From Lachnospiraceae bacterium (lineage in GTDB: Bacteria > Bacillota > Clostridia > Lachnospirales > Lachnospiraceae): DNA of 44,533 nt. Below the pieces are notes generated by a model that was not told the origin of the DNA, made no database searches, and saw only the letters and a program-made list of their open reading frames with translations. The stretch covers positions 1 to 44,533 of the forward strand of contig JAFXQR010000201.1 in assembly GCA_017526985.1 (NCBI GenBank). Reading direction: 5' to 3'. Position numbers and translations under genes: made by a program. Positions 14,701 to 20,827 of the stretch are shown one piece after another. Numbering within the stretch: position 1 is the stretch's first letter; the number at the start of each line of letters is the position of its first letter.

Positions 14701-17117
14701 AGCTTCTGTGCGATCTTTTCTGCCTTATTATCGGCGATCGCAGCTTTTCTGGAATTCCGGCGCAGAGTCTCATTCTTCTTTAACTGGCGGATCTCTGCTT
14801 TGTTGCCGTTCATTCTTGCCTTGTGCAGACTCTCGCTGTAAGCTGCACGGCGGGCGCCCTCACTGGTCTTATCCTTGATCGCTCTGGTCAGGCTGTTGTC
14901 TGCATGCTTCTGCGCAAAACCGGCGAGCTTGTCTGCACCACGAATTGCGGAAGCTCCGGTATCACGGAAAGATTTGGTTACCAGATTGGCACCATTCTTT
15001 ACCACACTGCGGACGGCGCTGACCGTCTGTGAAGTACGGACATAGCCGCCGATCACATCATTCTGGGTGGCTCCGGAAAGGCGCAGGAGCGTCTGACTGC
15101 CTTTCTGCAGCTTCTGCATACCTTTGTTATCCGCCGAAAAGCTGGTCAGTTTTCCACCAAATTTCTCATAGGTTTTGATATCTCCGAGCAGTTCGGAATA
15201 TCTGGTTATCAGAGCATGATCCCCAAGCTGGGTCGCAAGTGAAAGCTTTCTGGTAAGATCACTCTTTGCTCTCTGGATCTCCGCCAGTCTTGCCTGGCCG
15301 GTTGCTTTTCCGGACAGTATGCTGCGCAGCTCTTTCTGGGAGCTTAAATACTCATAACCGCTGTTGTTGATCTGGCGAAGAGCTCTGCCTTTCGCATTCT
15401 CAGTCTTTGCGCTGGAGAAGTGCATTTCTTTGCTGGCGTTATAAACTTCCTGCTTGCCAAGAGCTTCTACACGGCGTTCTTTATAGGTATTCCAGTTTGC
15501 ACCATAAGAAAGCAGGTGTTCTGCGCTCTCGTTTGTTTCAAAGCCACGCTTATCCAGAACCTTTGCTTTTGAAAGGTCATACTGCTTCAATACCTCGTTA
15601 TGATCAACAGAGTTTTTGGAAACTACGATACCGACTTCCTTTGATATCAGTCCGCCGGTTTTCTGCGGATCAAAATCACGCATCGTAAAAGCGAAGGTCT
15701 TGCCTTCGTGATTAAAAGCTGCCTGTCCGCTCGCAAAATTGTTGGAATCTAAACGACCGAGGAGCTTGCCATCACTGTCTTTGATGTTATAATTCAGCTC
15801 AGCACGCTTACCTTCGGCTTTTGCTTTTGTCATGACATCCAGATCTTGCTGGAATCTGGCGATATCCTTGCGGGCATCACTGATCATTTCCTGCGCATCC
15901 GCTATTTTGCTTTCCAGTGTCTTTTCTGCGGCATTCTGTCCAAAACTGCCAATCGGTGCAGGGCCTGCCGGAGGTGTATTATGTCCAATATTTCCGCCGG
16001 AAGCCGGTGCGGCATTCTGTCCAAAGTTCTGCGCAAAATTATTTGCCGGAGATGCATTCTGTACAAAGCTGCTCGCCATATTGGATGGTGAAGCGTTCTG
16101 TACAAAGTTGTTCGCCGGATTTGAGCTCTGTACAAAGTTGTTCGCAGCACCGGATGGAGCTGCATTATGCATCAGATTATCTACCGACGCCTGTCCCATC
16201 TGGGAAGAGCCTGCCGGGCTCGTATTGATCGGCGTAGTATTTACCGGCACAGGATTTACAGATCCGGAGGGCTGAACAGGATTTACTCCTGCGGTTGGCT
16301 GGATATTTGCTGTCGGATTCGGCATAGCGTTTTGCGTATACTGATTTGGCAGCTGCTCCGGATGGTAGATCTCTGTGAGTTCCCGATCAAACTTCTGGAT
16401 CTGCTGCTCATAATTTCCGATCGCTTCAGTTCTGGAATCGATTTTGGACTGCAGTTCACTGATCGCCGCATCGATATTGTTCGTCTGCCGTACCGTATCG
16501 ATCACGGTATCGCCGACGGTCATTGTCTTCTCAATAATGAACTGCTCCGTCACAGCCTCCGCCATTGTCTGGCTATGTCCGGAGAAAGTGGCAAAGCCAT
16601 TCTCAGCCATCTGATCCAGATGATCCATAGTTACAGAAACACGGGAACCGTCTTCCAGTTTCATCTCAACGGAAGCAATCCCGGATTCATTAAAGTTTAC
16701 CAGGCCGGAACGCTCGATACGCTCGAATTCCGCATCGGAAGCATAACCGGTCTTTGACAGCCAATCGACGGCCTCTTTGGATTTAAAATCCACATTATCA
16801 TAGGTGCTGTTGATCTGGGATCCGTCGAAGACCGCAGTTGCCATATTCATAATAGACAGGGCATCATCCACTTTGTTCTTACCCTGTTTTATATCATTCT
16901 CTTCCTGGTTGTATGGCTCTTCCACAAGATGGGTGACCGACTTCGACAGCGCTTCCTTCGGCTGCTCCACCATCTCTTTCGCCATTGCAGCAACATCAAC
17001 CTGCGCCTGCTGGGTCACCACAGTACCATCTTCAACATTGTGGTCTGCATAAACCGTTGTCACAGACTCGGTTGCTTTTAGTTTTAATAATTCCTCTTCA
17101 GACAGTTCTTTTGCCAT
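11769..17117 (-). CDS. Giant 1782-residue membrane-anchored transfer protein
   Basis: Start at 17117 with AGGTAAAAG upstream. Region 1 (about 1-250) is acidic and helical. Region 2 (about 250-400) is Asn/Pro/Ala-rich with repeats of the form NNFVQNASPA. Region 3 (400-780) is helical and mixed. Region 4 (about 780-920) is very rich in Lys/Arg with coiled-coil character. One membrane helix (about 924-950, MAVIGLAIALVIRLIAITMI) follows, then about 830 extracytoplasmic residues containing Cys/His clusters such as HTCNDKCCGLCEHTH and VCQGHCGGH. A large basic-then-membrane-then-exported layout is known for accessory proteins of Tn1549/ICE-type transfer systems. No NlpC/P60 or lysozyme motif was recognised here, unlike many relatives. 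It shares an operon with 17145-17861 and probably forms part of the mating channel or an adhesin. Assignment is by context. Confidence 0.75.
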   Translation of the reverse strand: MAKELSEEELLKLKATESVTTVYADHNVEDGTVVTQQAQVDVAAMAKEMVEQPKEALSKSVTHLVEEPYNQEENDIKQGKNKVDDALSIMNMATAVFDGSQINSTYDNVDFKSKEAVDWLSKTGYASDAEFERIERSGLVNFNESGIASVEMKLEDGSRVSVTMDHLDQMAENGFATFSGHSQTMAEAVTEQFIIEKTMTVGDTVIDTVRQTNNIDAAISELQSKIDSRTEAIGNYEQQIQKFDRELTEIYHPEQLPNQYTQNAMPNPTANIQPTAGVNPVQPSGSVNPVPVNTTPINTSPAGSSQMGQASVDNLMHNAAPSGAANNFVQSSNPANNFVQNASPSNMASSFVQNASPANNFAQNFGQNAAPASGGNIGHNTPPAGPAPIGSFGQNAAEKTLESKIADAQEMISDARKDIARFQQDLDVMTKAKAEGKRAELNYNIKDSDGKLLGRLDSNNFASGQAAFNHEGKTFAFTMRDFDPQKTGGLISKEVGIVVSKNSVDHNEVLKQYDLSKAKVLDKRGFETNESAEHLLSYGANWNTYKERRVEALGKQEVYNASKEMHFSSAKTENAKGRALRQINNSGYEYLSSQKELRSILSGKATGQARLAEIQRAKSDLTRKLSLATQLGDHALITRYSELLGDIKTYEKFGGKLTSFSADNKGMQKLQKGSQTLLRLSGATQNDVIGGYVRTSQTVSAVRSVVKNGANLVTKSFRDTGASAIRGADKLAGFAQKHADNSLTRAIKDKTSEGARRAAYSESLHKARMNGNKAEIRQLKKNETLRRNSRKAAIADNKAEKIAQKLTNPNLSSDKIEKLKNKKERLEHRADHKRAKNERIHARDKRKEDKKTLKDQKSKAKRDRRKERFDHSKFGKGWNKMTSKINAAKKRLAESKLGKAAAKIKAAAQKVAKAIAEVFDVLKKFKMAVIGLAIALVIRLIAITMIGTVLGNIYSHMFGNIVDGIEVAGNPGEHINLNQYIVDKTAFSMGSTFFKVASSDAKWHFLVDELFAKYPSCLDHGYNGETSYNGKNYYWAKSIDNVSVGHIWAREEADNTSHWNADENEALIYADTYKAPADRQELGSVNINIAPIMAMANFRITGSIHPQNFRTTEAYAYYMFIMSHDKSRFADDDGDGEVEDPYDMLDGAEHSFDYSTYWTTEHVREGYSWLNDNSSDYALHRCTTYSDCSNVYFHGYNQKNFGTIGGVRMFAAKTVNELWTDIKSFADKIDGNDNVGTYETCFLPIGTELCMGSKSSGMYFSGNWKEEGVNDGAMYSRKHINGNDGTVTDSYSAFVADGTIACDNMKVFQWSSVENYSIGNQNCTFQGREPIQRTRNVNDSGSECDVQELKPQGATGGTWYATTCGMLEHTHGSGCVKNTDYHIHEVKNDVKSVPQPDGEIVIFGKKFSVPRPPKLVPIHTCNDKCCGLCEHTHSPFVDDSNMGCWTGIAVCQGHCGGHLDARLNIVVVNDWEGLMALDNFKMTYFLTEADFTTLLHYDQYLPSLDMWQALWKGKAMQWFTPFPTTVLTDNPIGNMIAGSITGDSIFHNSNNKILNSDAWKAYSTETNSTGISYIDRSDELFSEEEIAGGSSYHGTIDGVMDELEGALDKPASATQSGGREKPEDTVLETTTVIGRDGETKYEFNRTVGDYRGTDEEGNPSDNLYPAFTGWYEEQHTETELVMGPDGLHQVTKTVGGYEPSVTMMEVMFGTGKDPDTGVYDQWSDIRLIYGGYEDECPKYTDGAYGIAFPVSNDVNNPGTWTYRKAAVVFNAFTGQEDKYRVN
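15940..16200 (-). repeat. Tandem coding repeats in the giant gene
   Basis: Seven or so imperfect units of about 33-42 bases, each encoding a variant of NNFVQNASPA (plus strand: ...TGTACAAAGTTGTTCGC...). They form a low-complexity linker at about residues 305-390 of the giant protein. Units differ at several bases, so this is protein repetition and not a CRISPR array. Confidence 0.75.
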
Positions 17118-17144
17118 CTTCTTTTACCTCGTTTTTATTTTGGA

Positions 17145-17861
17145 TCACCACAGCTTGGTATCTTCCTGCGGAGCTTCGTAATTATCCACATATTCCTGCG
17201 CATAGGCCTCACGGTAAACTTCTGCCTTCAGGTCTGCGGTATTGTATTGATCGGAAAGCTCCAAGGATACAAATTCTGTCTTAAACAGCATCCGCACCAC
17301 ATTGCCGGCGATCTTCTCTCCGTTGACAATTCTTTCTTCTGCCAGATCTGTTGGGTTCTCTCTGGTCAGATAACTCATCACCGGATTGACCAGATGCGCT
17401 GTCAGAACTTCATCGTTCCTATCCGTCTCACTGGAGACTGTTCCGAGATCCAGAAGGATGAAGTGGAAGATCCAGGTCTTGTCCGGATCGTTATGCTCCG
17501 CTTCTTCCGCTTTTTTCAGTCTGGCCCACAAGAGCTTTAACTCAGTATCTTCAAAAGAATTGAACCGGATATCCATACGGATAAAGCCGGGGTGAACCTT
17601 GCTATGATGCAGCGTATAGGTCACCTTGCTGGAGATGTTGTATACGATCTGCTTATTCCTGGAGTCTTCCGGTTCCTCCGCAGCGAAATACTGGTAAGAA
17701 CAGATTGCTTTAGGTTCTCCAAGCGGATCCTTCCCGTTAAAACGGTTCAGATATTCCTGGAAAGTATCTTTGCTGATCGCATTTTCCGTCATCGTTATTT
17801 CATCCGGATCCACAACTGCTCCCAGCTGTGCATCGTTGCTCAGGTTCTTGATCAGATCCAT
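17145..17861 (-). CDS. Unknown protein co-transcribed with the giant transfer protein
   Basis: 238 residues. Start at 17861 follows AAGGAGGAG. Soluble and acidic, predicted mixed alpha/beta, with MDLIKNLSNDAQLGAVVDPDE at the N-terminus and VHPGFIRMDIRFNSFEDTEL near the middle. There is no signal peptide or membrane helix. It is the first gene after the box at 17909-17930, and only 27 bases separate it from the giant gene. A cytoplasmic partner or chaperone of the giant protein is a reasonable inference, but the family is unknown to me. Confidence 0.7.
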   Translation of the reverse strand: MDLIKNLSNDAQLGAVVDPDEITMTENAISKDTFQEYLNRFNGKDPLGEPKAICSYQYFAAEEPEDSRNKQIVYNISSKVTYTLHHSKVHPGFIRMDIRFNSFEDTELKLLWARLKKAEEAEHNDPDKTWIFHFILLDLGTVSSETDRNDEVLTAHLVNPVMSYLTRENPTDLAEERIVNGEKIAGNVVRMLFKTEFVSLELSDQYNTADLKAEVYREAYAQEYVDNYEAPQEDTKLW

Positions 17862-17908
17862 ATTGGCTTCTCCTCCTTAAATGGCACAGTATTTGTATGC
17901 GCTATACA

Positions 17909-17930
17909 TATATGAAAAATAAGAAAAATA
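17909..17930 (-). promoter_or_regulatory. CATATA box, copy 6
   Basis: Minus-strand TTCTTATTTTTCATATA, 48 bases upstream of the start at 17861. It lies back to back with the sigma-A promoter of the regulator gene (17960-17988). Confidence 0.7.
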
Positions 17931-17959
17931 ATTTCTCATAGACAAATTTGATTTAATCA

Positions 17960-17999
17960 TTGACAAAAATGATAAAAATTGATATTATCAAAATATCAA
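17960..17999 (+). promoter_or_regulatory. Sigma-A promoter with palindromic operator for the HTH regulator
   Basis: TTGACA (17960-17965), a 17-base spacer and TATTAT (17983-17988). A perfect inverted repeat TTGATATT-N5-AATATCAA (17979-17999) covers the -10 box. This is a typical place for a repressor, so autoregulation by the downstream HTH protein is likely. Confidence 0.8.
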
Positions 18000-18043
18000 G
18001 ATAAGAACTATTGGGCAAACAATGTGAAAAGGAGAAGAAAAAG

Positions 18044-19690
18044 ATGGGTGAAAACAAAAATGACCGCAAAGAAAAGTCGTTTGAAGAGAAAACCGGGACT
18101 TTTCCCACCTTTCGTGGGCTTTTGCGTGGAGCGATCTGCAACCGTTCTCAGGCGCAGTTCGCATCCGAGGCCGGGATCTCTGCAGAGCATCTGAACCGCA
18201 TGCTGAACGGGAAGTCGATCAATCGCCCGTCCAAAACCACTCTGCAAAAGCTGGCGTCCGCAGCGATGAACGGGATCCGCTACCAGGACTTCGTAAACGC
18301 CCTGGACAGCGACGAAGGTGTGGAGGAGACCTGTGAAAATGAACCGGTTTCTGCAGAAGCTATTCCGTTTGATATCTTTGCCGACAAGACCTATGCGGAC
18401 CTGGCGGAAGCATTTTCCAAAGAATCTCCGCAGCTGTATGATTCTGTGGATCAGTTCCTGGAGAAAGTCTTTCGCAGTATTGACGGCGGTAACCGGATCT
18501 GCTATGATCTCGGCCTGATCCGTCCGTATTTCGGAAACAAAGAAGATTTTGCAAAGATTCCGGGCATCTCCTATGCCCTGATCGATTTCTCCATTTCTGA
18601 TGAGAAACGCCTGCTTTCGGATCCGAAGGTTGCAGAAAGCGAAGGGATTATCTATCTGACAGAAAATGAGCTCTTTGCAGGAAAAGTGCTCGTGTATGGG
18701 GTTTCCATGGAGAACAGGGATCTGTTTGACATCACAGGGCTTACAGCGAAGATGTTTCGGGATGATGCCGAAAAAGAGCTTCTTTATGGAGAAGAAAGTG
18801 ATCCGGACGGTATGGTAAAAGGCCTGGAGGAAATCCTGAACCGTAAATACAATCTCCGTATCTCCGATCCTCTTCCGTCCAGAAGACAGCGCAGCGGCAG
18901 CGAGATGCTGGATCTGATCCTCTCCAAACACGGCCGGGAAAACTCCATGATCCAGGCAGTGCGGGGACAGGGATTTGAGACGAAAGAGATCAGTAACGAA
19001 TGCCTGCTCTTTTTCTTAAAATACCATCGCAAAACGATCCTTCGCCTGGCAGCTCAGAAAGGCAGCGATGTCGAGAAACTGGAAAAAGCGATCATGGAAG
19101 ACCGCAGCGTTGGGGTTGCTTTAACGGAGATCTCTGATCTGTGGCTTGGTGAAATCGGATATCAGAGTGTGCGGGATAATATCCTGGATCTGGTATGTGC
19201 TGTGATATCCGAAGAAACAGGATTCCAATTTGAGTTTTACTTAAATCCGATGCATTATGAAGAGAAAGAGCTGATCGAGATCTACAAAGATTTCCTGGAA
19301 GATATGGACTGGATCGTGGTGGACGAAGAAACGATCTCCTCACAGAAGATCCGCCAGAATACCTTGCTTAATGTCATCGCGAGATACTGCAGAGAGCTCG
19401 GTGTAAAAACCTTCGGCGAGATGCGCTTCTATATTGTGGACAGTCGTCTCGGCAAAAGGGTAACCTATCGGATCAACCAGAAGGATGTGATCACCGAGGA
19501 AGAATCTCCGGTGGACACCAAAGACTGGAAACCGTCGAGTGAACATCCGAAGCAGACCGGCCTTCACGAGATCCTCTTAAAAGATGGCCGCATTCTTCGG
19601 AGCCTGTTCGTAAACGGATCCTGGCTGGCAAGACACAAAGACTTCTCCAATATGGTTGATAAATGGAACCCGGAGGAACTGAAAGAATAA
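18044..19690 (+). CDS. Large HTH regulator, candidate master regulator of the element
   Basis: 548 residues. The start at 18044 (MGENKNDRKEK) follows AAAGGAG; a longer frame to 18011 is not supported. Residues about 24-75 form a helix-turn-helix of the Xre/Cro type (QAQFASEAGISAEHLNRMLNGK...). The remaining roughly 470 residues are a soluble region with no motif I know. It is one of few plus-strand genes, has its own sigma-A promoter with an operator palindrome, and ends at the bidirectional terminator at 19697-19732. Its place between the transfer operons and its size suggest a sensor-regulator that may control the CATATA-box units. That link is inference. Confidence 0.8.
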   Translation: MGENKNDRKEKSFEEKTGTFPTFRGLLRGAICNRSQAQFASEAGISAEHLNRMLNGKSINRPSKTTLQKLASAAMNGIRYQDFVNALDSDEGVEETCENEPVSAEAIPFDIFADKTYADLAEAFSKESPQLYDSVDQFLEKVFRSIDGGNRICYDLGLIRPYFGNKEDFAKIPGISYALIDFSISDEKRLLSDPKVAESEGIIYLTENELFAGKVLVYGVSMENRDLFDITGLTAKMFRDDAEKELLYGEESDPDGMVKGLEEILNRKYNLRISDPLPSRRQRSGSEMLDLILSKHGRENSMIQAVRGQGFETKEISNECLLFFLKYHRKTILRLAAQKGSDVEKLEKAIMEDRSVGVALTEISDLWLGEIGYQSVRDNILDLVCAVISEETGFQFEFYLNPMHYEEKELIEIYKDFLEDMDWIVVDEETISSQKIRQNTLLNVIARYCRELGVKTFGEMRFYIVDSRLGKRVTYRINQKDVITEEESPVDTKDWKPSSEHPKQTGLHEILLKDGRILRSLFVNGSWLARHKDFSNMVDKWNPEELKE

Positions 19691-19696
19691 GACAAT

Positions 19697-19732
19697 AAAA
19701 AAAGGAGAACAGCGGTTGTTCTCCTTTTTTTT
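19697..19732. terminator. Bidirectional intrinsic terminator
   Basis: AAAAAAAGGAGAAC / GTTCTCCTTTTTTTT with a short loop. T-runs exist on both strands, so it ends both the regulator (plus) and the small gene at 19753-19908 (minus). Confidence 0.9.
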
Positions 19733-19752
19733 AATGCTGTTTTCTTTGATTT

Positions 19753-19908
19753 TCAGGCATTCTTTTCGGAATTCTCCGTGTCTTCCGTTTCACAGCTTTT
19801 CTTTATCGGGGCGCCGCTTTCCTCCCCTTTGGATAAGCGGTCCAGAGCGCCGTCAAACTTACCGATATATTTATCCAGTAATGCCATCTTCTCTTCTGTT
19901 GTCATCAT
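19753..19908 (-). CDS. Small 51-residue acidic protein
   Basis: MMTTEEKMALLDKYIGKFDG... ending SEKNA. GAAGG lies upstream of the start at 19908 (or 19905). It has its own CATATA box (19965-19987) and shares the bidirectional terminator, so it is an independent transcription unit despite its size. The N-terminal 25 residues are a likely amphipathic helix, and the rest looks disordered. Function unknown. Confidence 0.7.
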   Translation of the reverse strand: MMTTEEKMALLDKYIGKFDGALDRLSKGEESGAPIKKSCETEDTENSEKNA

Positions 19909-19964
19909 AATGATCTACCTTCTTTCATCCGGTCTTTTTAAACAGGAATTCATCCCGTTTATCC

Positions 19965-19987
19965 TATATGAAAAATAATATTTCACC
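19965..19987 (-). promoter_or_regulatory. CATATA box, copy 7 (near-consensus)
   Basis: Minus-strand GGTGAAATATTA followed by TTTTTCATATA, the same sequence as copy 4. It is 57 bases upstream of the start at 19908, between it and the stop of the Doc-like gene. Confidence 0.75.
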
Positions 19988-20015
19988 ACAACAAGATATA
20001 GATGAAGTACACTAC

Positions 20016-20495
20016 CTATTGTAGGTCATATTCCGGTTCTCTGTCAATATCGATCAGAACGCAGCAATCGTGGATCTTCTGGCTGATCGAAGTGATATCA
20101 AAGTTGCGATTATTTGCGATCGCCATCGCCAGTTCATAGATATCTTCGTTTGTCATATTGATGTCATAGCCGTTGATCAGAAGTTCCGTCTGCATTGCCA
20201 GAACGCCGGTGCGTTTATTACCATCTGCAAAGATCTGATATCTGCAGAAATCCACCAGATATTTTGCTGCCTTATCAAAAACGGTCGGATACAGATCCTG
20301 CCCAAAACATCCCTGATGCGGAGCGACGCAAACTGACTCCAACAGTCTGTGATCCCGAACACCGTATTCCCCGCCGTACAGTTCCACCGCTTTATTATGA
20401 ATAGCGATCAGATCCTCTACACAGAGTTTCTCTTCTTCTGCATCTTGTCCAAGTTTCCGTAGTGCGGATTCAAATTTATGATAGTCTACCTGCAT
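20016..20495 (-). CDS. Doc-like (Fic-fold) protein with altered active-site His
   Basis: 159 residues, the usual size for Doc. IHNKAVELYGGEYGVRDHRLLES (about 32-54) is typical of the Doc N-terminus. The Fic motif region reads FCRYQIFADGNKRTG (about 83-97). The usual motif is HxFxDGNKR; here the His position holds Gln (Q87), while D91, G92, N93, K94 and R95 remain. Doc is a kinase that phosphorylates EF-Tu and is paired with Phd; no Phd-like gene is adjacent. Without the His, activity may be lost or changed. AAGGAGACAATG precedes the start. It has its own box (20567-20589). Confidence 0.85.
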   Translation of the reverse strand: MQVDYHKFESALRKLGQDAEEEKLCVEDLIAIHNKAVELYGGEYGVRDHRLLESVCVAPHQGCFGQDLYPTVFDKAAKYLVDFCRYQIFADGNKRTGVLAMQTELLINGYDINMTNEDIYELAMAIANNRNFDITSISQKIHDCCVLIDIDREPEYDLQ

Positions 20496-20566
20496 GTCAT
20501 TGTCTCCTTTTTTTTAAAGGACGCTGTTTTACAGCTCCCCTTTTTCTCTTGTATTTGCTCTGTTAC

Positions 20567-20589
20567 TATATGAAAAATCAGAAACGAAA
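20567..20589 (-). promoter_or_regulatory. CATATA box, copy 8
   Basis: Minus-strand TCTGATTTTTCATATA, 72 bases upstream of the start at 20495, directly behind the terminator at 20586-20619. Confidence 0.7.
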
Positions 20590-20619
20590 AATGCCGCTAT
20601 CGACAGCGATAACGGCATC
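20586..20619 (-). terminator. Intrinsic terminator downstream of virB4
   Basis: Minus-strand ATGCCGTTATCG CTGT CGATAGCGGCAT stem with TTTTTCG. It is about 210 bases after the VirB4 stop. Confidence 0.85.
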
Positions 20620-20622
20620 TTC

Positions 20623-20827
20623 TGACCCCTCTCTCACAGGAGAAAAAGTCGGTGACCTCTCGGCCACTAACACAAAGGAGACTAGGTGGTCCGCGACCAC
20701 CTTTTGACTACTCGGAGGAGACATGGGCCTCCGGAGCCTTGTATTGTCATACCGGAAAACCGGATCTGACACGGTATTATCAAAGATCTATCAGCATTGT
20801 GTCACCGATCGGATCGGATGTCAAACA
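20623..20827 (-). other. Structured 3' region between virB4 and its terminator
   Basis: 205 bases without a convincing gene. On the minus strand it holds several short strong hairpins: CCGGTTTTCCGG, GGCTCCGGAGGCC and GGTGGTC GCG GACCACC. Short open frames are present but lack ribosome sites or good composition. It would be transcribed as the 3' untranslated part of the virB4 message and could be a processed small RNA. Confidence 0.4.

Noticed and set aside
15940-16200. Possible CRISPR-like array
   Set aside because: The repeats are in-frame protein repeats without constant spacers and vary in length; no cas gene is near.
12093-16757. Long plus-strand open frames (for example 12477-13187, 13281-13991, 16167-16757)
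   Set aside because: They lie antisense within the giant gene, lack ribosome sites and have unnatural composition (long Ser/Cys/His/Arg tracts); the minus frame has clear domain structure.
18008-18931. 307-codon minus-strand frame opposite the HTH regulator
   Set aside because: No ribosome site or promoter; the plus-strand gene has a promoter, operator, ribosome site and terminator.
20578-20772. 64-codon minus-strand frame after virB4
   Set aside because: It runs through a terminator and hairpins and has no ribosome site.
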